Part shown: piece by piece, positions 22,601 to 33,767 of the stretch
Layout: every line of letters begins with the position of its first letter
Position numbering within the stretch: position 1 is the stretch's first letter
From: Pyricularia pennisetigena
Taxonomy: Eukaryota > Ascomycota > Sordariomycetes > Magnaporthales > Pyriculariaceae
Direction of reading: 5' to 3'
DNA: 64,000 nucleotides
NCBI RefSeq assembly: GCF_004337985.1
Contig: NW_021940924.1
Span: 496,001 to 560,000, forward strand
Notes under the pieces: generated by a model
The model's database searches: none
What the model was told of the DNA's origin: nothing
What the model saw: only the letters and a program-made list of their open reading frames with translations
Made by a program: the position numbers and the translations under genes

Positions 22601-23337
22601 ATCCGAAGCTTTGATCTTGAGTAGCGCAACTTGATCTTTCGCAAACCTGGCTTCGACAATCAGCCCAAATCGGTCACGGCCGTAACCATCGGGCAATTCG
22701 TTTCGTTGGAATCTAAGTAGGTTAGTTGTCGGCTGGTTAACGATATTGTTGTTGCCGCTGGGCTTGCTTACCTGGTAGGTGGCACGTTTGTCCCACTAAT
22801 TGCTTTAGTGATACGCCTCAAATCCCAGAGTCGAATCGAATTGGCACCTTCCACCTTCTTTATTCGCTTGTCACTCGCATGAATGGCAACCCTTTCGACA
22901 AGTGATTGATTGAGGATTTCCACAGCCTCTGACCACTTTGGGATCATCAGTGCTATTGTACGAAGTTTGTTGCAGTAATGCTCTCCTTCTAAAATCCAGT
23001 AGTAGTGCTTGACGATTTCCTTACCCCACTGCTTACTGACGGTGACAATGCTCTTCTGCAGTTGATCTTGACGATTCTTCTTCTCTGCAACTCTCTTGTC
23101 GAATTCTTTCGATGGATTTGCATTTCTCTGATCCTCAGTGACTGCCTTGAGAAATGCCGCATTCCAGCAGATGAAGTTGTGATCCAGGGCATCTTGCGTC
23201 TGGAGTAAGTCGTTGCGGATCTTCTTGAACGACTCAAGCTCAGGTGCTTCAAGGAATTCTTGTATTTCCCTAGTTTGATGAGGAGCTAAGAGGTCCACAT
23301 TATCAAGGATGTCGTCTACATCCAGTTCATCAGTCAT
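19646..23337 (-). CDS. Ulp1-family (C48) cysteine protease, four exons, 1168 residues
   Basis: Exons 23337-22772, 22712-21147, 21086-19926 and 19859-19646; introns of 59, 60 and 66 bp, all GTAAG donors with CTAAC/CTGAC branches, all frame-preserving. Start ATG 23337 has a perfect context (GCCGCCACCATG). An N-terminal helical region (residues 1-190) precedes a Ser/Thr/Pro-rich linker. The Ulp1 catalytic domain spans about residues 430-610: His-Trp in DIDHWILL (H~500), Asp in CILDSLN (D~524), oxyanion Gln in PQQTNDSDCG (Q~562, C~568). SUMO/Ubl proteases of this fold cleave isopeptide or peptide bonds. About 550 further residues after the catalytic domain are unrecognised, unlike classical Ulp1 where the domain is C-terminal. 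Lineage-specific Ulp1 genes are common in fungi, sometimes as transposon cargo. Confidence 0.85.
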
Positions 23338-23478
23338 GGTGGCGGCAGATGATGCCAAAGATGGATGTCCTAACTTTGTTCCTCTGGAGCTTGGAGCTGG
23401 CGTGGCAGCTATTTTTCGTGGGACTGAGATCGAACGGTGATTGATTGCAAATTCAGGACGGAGTTACTTCGTTTAAAA

Positions 23479-23554
23479 GTACTGGTCAGTCTTGTCCCGC
23501 TTGAACATTCTTTACGTTATTATTGCTTTGACCCGCCTTTTGACTGACCAGTAC
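23479..23554. repeat. 13-bp inverted repeat, 50-bp spacer
   Basis: GTACTGGTCAGTC (23479-23491) and its exact reverse complement GACTGACCAGTAC (23542-23554), located about 140 bp upstream of the Ulp1 start codon. Possible palindromic regulatory site or the terminus of an element. Confidence 0.7.
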
Positions 23555-25235
23555 ATTAACGCTAAGTTCCTTGGGGTTAGTGGAGAAAACGGATTGATTT
23601 GGGGCCCAAGACCTGTAGCAGTTTCGGGAGAATGCACCCAACACTTATCCGCGCTCGTAAGCCCCTGGCACGTTACGGGGCCTAGCCGATCTGCAATGAT
23701 TAGGCGGGGGAAACCAGGCTCCTCTACTCAAGCGGCAAAGGGGTTCAACAACGCCCTTTCTGCAGCCGTAATTGGTCATTGTGCGGCCTGCATTCAGTCA
23801 CAGTATCTTCGCTTAAACTTTGGCTACAAAGACACGCAGCATGCAGCGCTTGGCACTGAACAAGTGGCCAATCACAGAGCCCAGCCATGGTGGATGGGGG
23901 GATGATATAACCAATGACGAAGCCGAGTGTGATGCCGATTTGTATTGGGGTTCAGACTCACCGTAATTGGGATTCAACAGCGACGAACCTCCTCCCGGCG
24001 CTGAAGCGGGCCGTTTAGGGTCGGTTACCAATAGGAACGGGTCCGGTTCAAGTTTATCAGGACCTTATTTCGACCCCACCCAGTACATGCTACCCCAAAA
24101 TCCCTCCCGCGAAATACAACTGTGCCAAACGACAGCTTGCGCATATTAACCTCAACCTTAGCTACCAAGGTATATGGGCTGTGTTAATTATAAAAGCTAT
24201 TTGTTTCGCGCTTCGAAACATTGATAGTAGTGAAAGAATTTAAGATTTATATACATTGATACCCGTGCCTGTTGACTTTCTTACGTTAGTGGAGGCGCGT
24301 TTTCGGGATACGCTGGGTGTCGGAAGTGCACTGGAAAGGGACGCTCATTTGCGGCTCGGGGAGTTTCTAGAGGCGCAAGTACTGGAAAGGCCGTAGATGC
24401 CATGGTGATAGCTCGATGTTGGATGTATGGCGGAGGTTGCTCCAGAGGGACAGGAGGTCGGATCGCGACCGTCGGGTCGCGCTGAATACGAGTCTTGCAC
24501 GGAAAACGCGTCGCGAATCGCAGATTTGAGTGAGGGCGTGTCGGTAGGTAGATGTTAGCACGTAAAGTAAATCTATGAAGCTGTAATGCGCAAAGTACTC
24601 GTCCAATTGACGTCGTGAAGTCGTGAAGTCGTTAATTGAAGGATGGTTATCGTTGCTAGTTTGTTTTGTGTTAAAGTTAGTACGTCAGCGTCACGCATCG
24701 GTTGCTCAGGAGTAAAGACTCTTAAAAGCGCCTGAGCGGGGATGAAGTGGGGGTTGAACGAAGAAGGTACCCCACTTCACGTTGTTGGTGGGGCATCCAG
24801 TGTTGACTCGGAGGAGCAGAAGGAACACTACGGGACGGCCCAGGAGTAACATTGGCACAAGGATACGACCTGGACATGCTTGTGGCCAACCAGAAGATGT
24901 ACCAGTTTTACATCGAGCATGATACTGCCCGGTGTTGCTTGACGCTATGTTTGTCATGTTCGATCATTTTTGGGACAGCGTGAAATTTGGGAGAGTAGCT
25001 GAGAATGCACCAGCAGACCGAGACCTCAACTGCGCAAGTTTACTTGTTTAATTTGCAGCAGCCATCACACAGGAATCGCTTCCGCTTGGTCTCATGCTTC
25101 GCCTCCCGTGAGGATATATACTGGTGGATTCAAACGAATCAGGGTCGGTGGATGGTGATCCACTATTTCGACCTTCGTCCATGTTCAATCCCGGAGGGAA
25201 GGGCTCCTTCTTGCACTCCTGCATGACCTTTCTAA
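23555..25235. other. Gene-poor stretch
   Basis: ORFs at 23492-23905, 23967-24149, 24367-24957 and 25005-25226 lack recognisable domains or splice support. A GFNSDEPPPGAEAG segment near 23967 looks weakly coding. Confidence 0.35.
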
Positions 25236-25594
25236 TTGTTGCAACCGTTCTCTAGCAAACAAGTCGTGACTAGGAAATTTCCCCCTGAGAGTGCGATCGA
25301 CGACGATGATTCGGAGTGGGAAGACTCCAACGAGGAGAGCGGCAAGTCGAGCGTCGATGACAAAACCTTGTTCAAGCGGGTGGACTCGAAAGTCAACCTG
25401 ACTTCAAGAAGGTCCTAATTACTCTGATGCTGGAGCGCAACGATCGCCAGACGAAGCTGGGCAACGGAGCTTCTGAATCGATATATGTCATCCACCAAGG
25501 CAGGATGCCTCGCCTGGGGCCCTCCTTCGTGGCCTCCCCAAGCGACTCGGACGAGAGCACTCTCATGATGAAGCGTGCATCGCGCGCCGCCTAG
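25236..25594 (+). pseudogene. DUF3295 (GATA/AreA-like C-terminal region) relic
   Basis: The block DDDDSEWEDSNEESGKSSVD followed by DKTLFKRVD, NLTSRRS and, after a one-base frameshift near 25417, LITLMLE...SPSDSDESTLMM matches fungal DUF3295, the region near the C-terminus of nitrogen-regulatory GATA-like proteins. The usual upstream DUF1752 and the downstream TELTESLRR / WNxYFxxG blocks are absent. A TAG at 25592 ends the second frame. This is an isolated, frameshifted fragment. Confidence 0.7.
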
Positions 25595-25948
25595 CTGATC
25601 CGTAAATCCGATACACTCGCTACATTTTGCAAAACGCTGCTCAAAGTGGAGTCGGCTTTCGTTACACTCGTGAAAGTCCTTATCCAGGCTGGCTCCTCCC
25701 TGCACCTAGCTGTGACTTGCTCTCTTGTCTTACTGAGCGTTCAAGGAATTACGACATTCCGCGTTTTCACTCCAATCGCAGAAAAGCTCCTAAAACGCAA
25801 ATCCGAAAGGGACGAGGCCAGGTATGTGTAATTTTGCCAGCATTATGTCCAAAGCTGACACTTTTATAGCGAGCAGATAGCACCTGGTGCTGAGGAAAAG
25901 GCTCGTCTTTACACATCATCCCCATACAGCCGCGTTGGCGAACCATAA
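25595..25948 (+). CDS. Possible partial gene, membrane segment plus charged tail
   Basis: In the same frame after the TAG, an open stretch encodes a hydrophobic helix (HLAVTCSLVLLSVQGI) followed by KLLKRKSERDEA. A consensus intron (25822-25869: GTATGT donor, GCTGAC branch, TATAG acceptor) joins it in frame to a 25-codon exon ending at TAA 25946-25948. No ATG is available upstream, so the 5' end is missing or belongs to the DUF3295 relic. Family unknown. Its last codons overlap dispersed-repeat copy 2. Confidence 0.4.
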
Positions 25949-26090
25949 GAAACAAAGGCAACCACCACGGAACCAATCTGACCTGAGCGGTTCCATGGCC
26001 CGGTCTTGGCTCTCGCGGCTGATTGGGCTCAAAAAAGTCCCAGGAGAGGCCGGATGTGTTTCCGGGTGTTTGTCCTCAGCCTCTCCGTGG
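25932..26090 (+). repeat. Dispersed repeat, copy 2
   Basis: Counterpart of 7227-7377 in the same orientation, about 18.7 kb away. Transition differences predominate. Confidence 0.75.
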
Positions 26091-26571
26091 AAGCGAAGTG
26101 CCCAGGCACTGTAGGTCCTTCTGTTCCGGCACTAGGCTTATTTATTTGAAGCGAAGCACAGGTGCAACTGACGACCGGTGTTTCTGAGGCTGATGTAAGT
26201 AGTACCGCGTATAGGTTCATTCACCAGAAATTGAGAAAATGTCGCCTTACAGTAGTGGATGACGCAGCTATAGATTGGTAAAGGTGTTTGTTGTATCTTG
26301 TACGAAACTTGAAGGAGAATAAAAAGATAGAGGCAAAACAAAAAAGACTTCCAGGGTTGGGCATAATCTGTAAAACCTCTGTAGCCCCAAAGGAACAGTA
26401 ATTCATCCTAGATGTCCTCCGTAGGTCAACTTAAGACGCGTATGGCCCGCACTCTAGCTTTCGACCATCCACTAAAGTGGGATCTCCTATTTCTGTCAAA
26501 ACACCGAGAAGAGTAGTACATGATAACGCAACAGTCCCCCAAGCGATGTATGTGAGTTACTCTTCAAAACC

Positions 26572-26763
26572 TCAAGGCTCGATGATCGATCTTTTGTCTT
26601 CTTCATCTTCTAGTTTGCCTTTACAATCGGGACACTTGCCTTCTTTGTACGATGCTTTGTTCTCAAAGCTACTACAAGCTTTTCCAGGGGCTGAATCAGA
26701 ACATCGCTTCGCTGCCTCGTCGACCTCACACTCCTCATAAGCTGTACAAGGGAAAATACACAT
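26572..26763 (-). CDS. Small cysteine-rich protein starting MC (family member B)
   Basis: 63 residues, MCIFPCTAYEEC at the N-terminus and EGKCPDCKG near the C-terminus: eight cysteines and many acidic/basic residues. Size, Met-Cys start, six-residue spacing to the next Cys and a C-terminal CPxC resemble the 7996-8190 protein (GKCGPC). Upstream, TTAACTC and an AATAG acceptor suggest an intron just before the ATG, as in that gene. No signal peptide. Function unknown; a zinc-binding fold is plausible. Confidence 0.55.
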   Translation of the reverse strand: MCIFPCTAYEECEVDEAAKRCSDSAPGKACSSFENKASYKEGKCPDCKGKLEDEEDKRSIIEP

Positions 26764-27097
26764 GTCTGCTGCTATTTTATGAGTTAATTTTTAATAAGCA
26801 GAATAGAAGATCAAGATAGAAGCCGGTCAAAACCAACCTTGCAGTGGTTAAGAGGATGAAAGAAAGACCCGATAATGACTTAGGCGGCGTTTAGGGGTAA
26901 AGAGGAATTATCTATATTAATTACTTCGACTCTTGATTTTCTATTGTATTAAGATAAGGGTTGTTAAGGAGGAATTGCCAAGAAGATGAAAAGGACTGAA
27001 AAAGAACCAAACATACCTTTGGGTAACCAATGTGAAGACAAGGTTTCAATCTTAAGGTGAAGTGGCTGGTTGGAGTTTGGGGCAAAGTTTGTGAAGC
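26764..27097. other. Intergenic region
   Basis: Nothing supported apart from a possible leader intron of the 26572 gene. Confidence 0.35.
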
Positions 27098-27350
27098 ATG
27101 GATGCAGAAGAAGAGTTTTCAAATAGATATTCGTTGGAAGATGACTTCCCTATTTATAAGGCTCGTGATAGTAGTACTTAGGAACTCAAGGTATTACTGG
27201 TGATGAGGAGGTATAAATATACAAGGCCAATCCTTTCCAAGCCCACTGAAGACACAATTGAGGAGGCGCTTCAGGATTTTAGTAAACACAAGTGCCAGAC
27301 AGAGGATGATTCCTTTACCCTTCACGATCTGAAGAATAGCTGCCAAGGTG
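27098..27350 (+). pseudogene. Hypothetical ORF interrupted by one TAG
   Basis: ATG 27098 opens MDAEEEFSNRYSLEDDFPIY; 27 codons later a TAG (27179-27181) interrupts, and the same frame continues with protein-like text (ELKVLLVMRRYKYTRPIL; DTIEEALQDFSKHKC) to a possible donor GTGTATG at 27347. A single CAG-to-TAG change would explain the break. Family not recognised. Confidence 0.33.
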
Positions 27351-27482
27351 TATGTTCCCCAATGGAGGACCGATTGGACTCTTGTGCACAGGACTCAACG
27401 ACAGGGATGGAAGACAGACTAGGCCATTGGATTGTGGGGCGGGTTTGGGCTGATGGTCGGAAGCGTCTCGGGTCGGGAAAGC

Positions 27483-30400
27483 CTAGGGAAAAAGGGAATT
27501 CCTTAGACCAACGAGGATTTTCCCGTCAACCTCGAGAGCGCTTGATCGATGCGAGACGACCTTCAGGAATTGTATCATCTTATCGAAAAGGTCCTTGAGC
27601 TCATCAGGGTTGATAAAATGTGAGAGGTGCTGGTTCCTGTAGACCGCGGCCAGGGTAATTAGGTTGCCCCATTGACTAAAATGCATCAAAGAACAAAAGT
27701 CAGCGTGGGGAAAGGAGAAGAAAAAGCACGACTTCCCAAAACTTACGCCTGAGCGGTACCAAAGATGTTGGTGACAATATACCGCCTTTCAGCAAGATTG
27801 TGGAAGGCCTTGGTACTATGAACAAGCGCATTGATGCCCCTCTTTGCTAGTGCCAAAACAGTTTTGTCGTTGGGATCGAGGAGCTCATTCAGGGGATCGG
27901 TCATGTCGAGCCCTTCCTGCATCCCCTGATAATCTCGCATCAGTATAGATTTGATGACTGGCCGGCAAGTGATGTTCATGGCGCCCCAATACTTTGCTCT
28001 CAGTCTAGCGTCGAGGATGTTGTCGGCCGGAGTCTGGGGATCATGGTCATGAAAATTTGGCCACCAAAGACCTTCACTGTCTGTCAGGTTCGAGTATAGG
28101 ATTTTCACCAAATCTATCAGGATGTATCCCTCTCTTTCAGACTTGGGTCCATATAGCGCTGTGTGCGCCTTGTTGAGTGTCTTCCGTAGCCATATTTGCG
28201 CGTGATAGCCGTAGACGACACGCTGGTCGATCCCACATTCGATCATGTGTTTCAAATTAGGGGTTGGCATGCGCTGCTCGTACTTGCTGATGCCCGACTG
28301 CTGTAGGTTCAACTCGGCAATAATGTCGCTGAAAATTTGGTCAGTACTGGCAAAAGAAAAAAAGAAAGAGAAACCACATGCCATTCAAGTTGCATACTTG
28401 TCCAGTATATGAGATAGTACCGGGTGTCTTTGATGTCTTGTGTTTGGCTGTTTGCAGCAGTGAGACGGGAGAAGTGGCTTGGTAAAAGCAGGTCAGCGAC
28501 CAAATCCAGCCAATTCCTGGAGAGGGGAAGGGAAGGACTCACTCCTTAAGAAGATGCTGGGCCTTGATACAGGCATCATGGATATGCCAGTAACTCTCCA
28601 TAACCCTGCTCAATTGGCCGTAGTAAAGACCAGCCAAAATACTGGCGTACACGTGCCATGCCGACGTCCCTGCCATTTGATTGCCCATAATGTCGGTGGC
28701 ATTGGCTAGGTATTGCAGACCCGGAATCACATCGATGTTTCTCTTCATATGCTCTGATGTAGAACCAGAAGAGGCTCGCCTGCTACCTGTCGGGGGCCAA
28801 ACTACCGAAGGCGGCGTCCCTTGGACGGGGGATGGTGGCACACCATTCCTAGAGGCCGAGGAACCTTGAGAGGGGTAGGGTTGAGAGTTGAAGGAACCTT
28901 GACCTTGCATCTCGCCATGCGTTGGAACGATATCGGGGATACGTTCCTTGTGTAAGCAGATCTCGCCCAGGGCAAGAATACAGAGAACTACAGCAGTTTG
29001 GATGTCGCGAGACAACGTGGGACGTTTTTGATGCACCGCCTTGGGTCCCGAGCCGTCGTCTGTGTCCTCTCGTTTTCGCTTCTCACCCACAACTTCGTGC
29101 TTTGCGGCAAACCCTGCGATTGGTGCAGGCCTGGCAGATTTGGTAACGCAAACGGTGGAAAGGCTTCCGAGGAATTTTTTGACCAGGGCGTCCAGATCCT
29201 GGGGCAAGATGATGGGATGCATGTTCTGCATATTCTCATTGTAGCTGTCCACAAGCTTCCACACATGATAATGATTGGACCTCAGGCAAGACACGGTCTC
29301 CGTAGTATCCACATAGCCCCAATCATTGTATGGAGGCGATGGTGCTACGTCTTTGGGATACGCGGATGCAAGAAGTCCAAAGTCGTTGGGCACCTCGCTG
29401 CCACTTTTGCTCCCTTCCCCTCGGCCATATAAATGTAGCAGACCCCTGTTCTCCTCGATGCAGAGTGGGTAAGTCTCTGGGATTTCGATACCATGCTCCA
29501 CCAAAAGGTGCCCGACGAGCTTGTGGATGGGCGGCCACATGAGCAAATTTCCGGTTCCTGTCGTGTGGTTTTCTGGAATCGCAGGTTTCTCGGCAGGTAC
29601 CGGGGATCCAGGGGGGATATCAGATCCATCGTCGAGAGTAAAAGCCGCGATTGGTTCCTCAACATCCCAGCTTGCCCTTGGTTCCGTTTTCATAGACAAA
29701 GGCGTAGGTTGCGCAGCGCCGGGTCGGATAGCAGCGACTATAGTCCTCATCTCTTCCTCAAGATTTGCAAGACGAGTACCAAGACGCGAATCGACCCCTG
29801 AAATCGACGATTTTATATCGGCAAAGCTCGTACTTATGTTGGCCACCGTCTCGAGAAGCTCTGTCTGAACCTTTTCTTTTCTAGAGAAGGATCAAGTTAG
29901 CCTTGTGATTGGGCAAATAAAACGGAAAGCATGTCTAGCTTGTACCGTTTAACTTCGGGCTTTTGGTAGTTGCAAGATTCGTTTTTCTCTTTACAGTTTG
30001 TGCATGGCATCTGCTCATCGCACTTGGCTTTGACAAGTCGGCACCGATTGCAAGCCTATGGGCAACCGGTCGTTAGTTATTTATTTGAGGAAATGAGGCG
30101 TTGAACCGAAAAACCATACCACGGACGCGCGCTGGTGCTTGTGACGTTGTCCACTAGCCGCTACAGAACTCTCATTTGGGCTGTGTTCTTGCTTGACCGT
30201 GTATATGTTGTGAGTCGATAGTTGCTCATCCGGAAACTGCTGCTTGCGTGACACGAGTCCGGAATGGTCGTCATCGAAGCTGGCCCGCTTCTGGCCGTCC
30301 AGGTATCGTCGCTGTTGTGGTTGCAAACTGGGAGGATGCGGAGTCGCTCCAGGCAACTGTATTAGTATACCGGCCGATATTTGACCTACTTCTGCTGGCA

Positions 30401-30572
30401 TTGCCTGTTGGCAGGCGGGAGGCACCGGTGACTGAGGAGGTGAAAACCGGGTGCCTGGTGAAGGATAACTTTTGGAAAACATAGCTTGGAACTCGATACC
30501 TTGTGGCTGTCGAGACCATTCCGAGGGCGGAGATTGATATTCAGCCCCAAACCTCTGTGAGACGGAAGCCAT
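27483..30572 (-). CDS. Zn2Cys6 transcription factor, six exons, 923 residues
   Basis: Exons 30572-30120, 30055-29946, 29880-28543, 28477-28382, 28328-27747 and 27675-27483, all phase-consistent (2772 nt). After a Pro/Gln/Ser-rich N-terminus, a canonical zinc cluster (C153-x2-C156-x6-C163-x5-C169-x2-C172-x6-C179) begins exactly at exon 2; a coiled-coil linker follows (ISGVDSRLGTRLANLEEEM). The middle domain has NLLMWPPIHKLV, ENRGLLHLYGRGEG, VWKLVDSYNENMQNMHPIIL and YYLIYWTSMQLECDII, typical of a conserved fungal C6-regulator group. Expected to bind DNA in the nucleus; target genes unknown. Introns are 64, 65, 65, 53 and 71 bp; the fourth uses a GC donor (GCATGT). No lesion seen. Confidence 0.88.
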
Positions 30573-30822
30573 TATCGTAAAACTCTGTATTGCAGTGGAG
30601 GAGTACGTTGTGTGGAAACAATGGTAAAAGTCTCAAGAATTCAAGAATGTGCCAGGAGTGCCGCTTTGGGAACGATACGAACTTTACAAAAGGTGATATT
30701 CGGCACTCGAACCATCAGTTGCCAAACAGGGGATGGTTGGTCGACCCCTGGCGCAACCATCGTCGTATGGCCGCTAGCCAGATTGATATATATATCTATA
30801 TATCTATGGGAGATGCATATTT

Positions 30823-31130
30823 TACGATTGGCGTTTTAACCATGTCCAAAAGCAATACAACCCGTGTGAAGGAGGATTCCCAACGCGGCACAACCCACCA
30901 AGTCCGCGAAATTGCTGGAAGACTCGAACCTGGTCCTCGCGGGGTGTGTGGAGACGACTGAGTACCTATCTGGCTGTACGATTGGGGTTTCAACCATGCC
31001 GAGAAGCAATGCGAGCTTGCGAAGTAGCATTCCCAACGCGACGCAACCAAACGAGCTCACGAAATTGCTGACAGATCTTCCAACCTGGTGGGGTGTGTGG
31101 AGACAGCCGCCCTGTCCAACCTGGCTGGAT
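30823..31130. repeat. Tandem duplication of a ~154-bp unit
   Basis: Two diverged copies start at TACGATTGG (30823 and 30977). Shared blocks include TTTCAACCATG/TTTTAACCATG, ATTCCCAACGCG, GAAATTGCTG and GGGGTGTGTGGAGAC. Many differences are transitions. No coding frame is preserved. It lies upstream of the transcription-factor start (30572). Confidence 0.75.
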
Positions 31131-32219
31131 TCCGGGGATACCCCCGACAGGGGCCTGCCCATCTCAAGGTGGAAGATCTGCTGGGTGTGGCCGATTGAAA
31201 CCTTTCGTACTTGCTTCTACCTCGGCGATAGCACTACTGTGTCCAGCTGCGGGTCGATAAGATGCGCGAGCTTGGCAACGACATGGGCGGATGTGCGTTT
31301 CCCCACAGAACGTGGTTCGAGGGGGCGTGGGCGTTGTGAAGGCGCGTTTACGTGGTTTTTCTCCGCACTGCTGGCTCGTGTGGTGGCGTAAGCTACTCGA
31401 TACCAATGAGTGCCTGGAGTCGTGTACTATTGCAAAAGGATCTCCTCTGTACCTCCTCCCTCGATTTATCAGCCACAACCTCTCGTTTTGAGCCAGCCGC
31501 GTTCTCACGGTCGGCGGCCAAGGTGTTACTTCCACTTTCTATGTCAGCTATTTTTGCCGATAATCGGGAGATCTTGGCGCAACTGCCACGACGCCAACCA
31601 CATGTCACAATCGGTATGCACAGCAATGAGAGCTCGGCAATGAGGGGATCGCTGCATTTTACCCGGGGCCACAGCTCGCCTTTACAGCGACCTCGCAACA
31701 TTTCGCTTGCCATGCAGCATGATTTCCCTCATACCACGACCCCGATGACTAGCCTCGCCGCTGCAGAGCTCTGACGTCACCCTGAGGCCACGATGCACGC
31801 CTAGGGGAAAAATCACAACCGATGCACATGGCAAGAACCCAGACCGGCTGGCAGGTCGCCTAGCAGACGTCTTTTTCGTCGCACTCGCTTGCAATCCACG
31901 TAAACAAAGGACCCAGCTTGCTGTAGACAATGGCTATATTGAAGCAAATCATGCTCATGGGCTGTTTTGGCGTCATCTGGCGGCAAAAAATGTGGTGCCG
32001 ATACTGGAGCTGCACGATGGATCTGTTCCCGCTGGCCCCAACGGCATCCGGTTCGATGCACGCGATTACAGGAGCTCTCCATTTCGTTTAGTCCGCTATT
32101 TTCTTTGTTCGGAAAAATGAATAAGCTTTATTTAAACTTATCTATTCTCTTCCTGCTCTTTCTTCCTCCTGCTTTCCTGTTGTTTATACTGCCCCTCTGC
32201 TTGTTCTTCTGCTTGTCCT
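31131..32219. other. Stretch with one weak coding candidate
   Basis: On the minus strand 31713-31393 the text AKIADIESGSNTLAADREN and KREVVADKSREE looks like a helical protein segment, with a possible GTACAG donor, but no start or partner exons could be fixed. Other ORFs (31164-31535, 31682-32082, 31967-32323) look non-coding. Confidence 0.3.
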
Positions 32220-33209
32220 CTACTTCTGCTTCTCAGATTGTGGATATGTGCGGTACCGTATGGCGATTGCATATACTCCTCCACCTGTTACCCGAATTCC
32301 GGCACCTCCATATAGCTGGATAACATCACCTGGTTGTAAGGCATGCTCGCGCGCGGAGTCTGGTTCTGCCTCTGACTCGACGAAACAGACAGTAGATTGC
32401 ACTTCCAGGGTGTCGGAAGCAATCCCTCCTCTGGTCGCCTTCTCAAATAGCATCAATTTGAAATTCATGTTTGTCAGACACTATATCCAGGCGTTTGGCC
32501 TTGGAACCTCTTATAACCCGACCTGTTAATCCTCAAGGATTCCTCTACATACCTCCGGATTGGTGATCAAATTATTGGGCTGCAGTAGGAATGGTATGCT
32601 CAGAACTTCTCTGGATCTACGATCGCATGACTCCGGCGCTGCTTCTCGACCCATTGGGAGGTTTGCGCCGTGCGACGGTTCTCCTTGGATTGTCATTTCG
32701 TTTTGGGACTCGAGTGGCGTAAGTGGCTTCGTGAGTACGATGAGTACTGCCATCCGGGTCTGCTCTGAGAGTACTTCAGTTTCAATCCAGACAATATCCA
32801 GAGCTTCGTCCCATTCTATTTTTTGTCTTAGGAGTCTTGCGTCGCTAACGACTAGGTGAAACTGTTTTTTTAGTCTTTCCGATTGTTGATTTGTTGGATG
32901 GTGCACACATACATATTCCGTATTGAACCGCAAAACGAGATCCTTCGCTGTCTTGGGAAGCACTGTTTTTTCTTTGTCAAACCGCCATACTCCTTGTTTC
33001 CATGGCACCGAAATCATTTCATCAGCAAAAATACAGACGGCCCGTGCCATATCTCCAAGATCTGCGTGATGTCTGAGAAAGTGGTGGCCTTTCATTATGT
33101 TTGCTGAGTCGACAAGTGGCCAGCTGGATTTGTCACGGTGGCTTGGCGGGGACGGACATGGCTTTTTGGAAGAAGGGGGACGCTGGGATTTAATCCATAT
33201 CGATAGCAT
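32220..33209 (-). CDS. Hypothetical two-exon protein, 292 residues
   Basis: Exon 1 (33209-32553) and exon 2 (32441-32220) are joined by a 111-bp intron (GTATGT donor, TCTGAC branch, TTGAG acceptor). The product has an N-terminal basic/proline region, a central beta-rich domain (VPWKQGVWRFDKEKTVLP; LVLRFNTEYVCVHHP; ALDIVWIETEVL) and a C-terminal domain with QPGDVIQLYGGAGIRVTGGG. The start could also be the later ATG of MKGHHFLRHH, or lie in an unseen upstream exon (open frames at 33541-33190). Family not recognised; codon texture is clearly coding. Confidence 0.6.
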
Positions 33210-33767
33210 GATTAGTAAGCGTTAGGAACCTCCACACAAGTGGAGTTCGTCTTGATTTCTCAAGTAAAGTGGGGTTAATCAGTGGCGAAGATATCTTTTC
33301 ATGTTGATGCCCAACATTTGGGCACCTGATGGTGCTCCTCATCGAAAGCAGCCCCGCAACGACCCCTCCAAATTCCATCACCTTGTCTAGGAAAAATGGT
33401 AGCTAACTTTTTCCCTTCATCGACGCCTGTTGTTCCATCAGCCGAGCCAACTCGACAATAACTTCCTGTCGAGAACAACCCTCGTAACTGTATTGCAGGT
33501 GAGATACTCCTACGAGCTCTCGTGTGTATCCCATCAGTCAAGTCGAAACTTTGCGCTGCTCACACGTTTGTTTAGCCATCAGCACGGCGATATCTAAAGC
33601 GCGACCGATAGCAATCACGGCCATCGAGACGGAGCGAACGATGGATGCACAGGGCGCCAGATGACAAGTTCGGCCACACCACTGCTCAACAACCTTCTCA
33701 ATTCTGCAAACTGAGCCTGAGCTTCGGAAACTCTGTCACAAACGACGCAACACAAAAATCGCGAAGC

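Noticed and set aside
28479..29868. Plus-strand ORFs up to 144 codons
   Set aside because: Antisense to the long third exon of the Zn2Cys6 gene.
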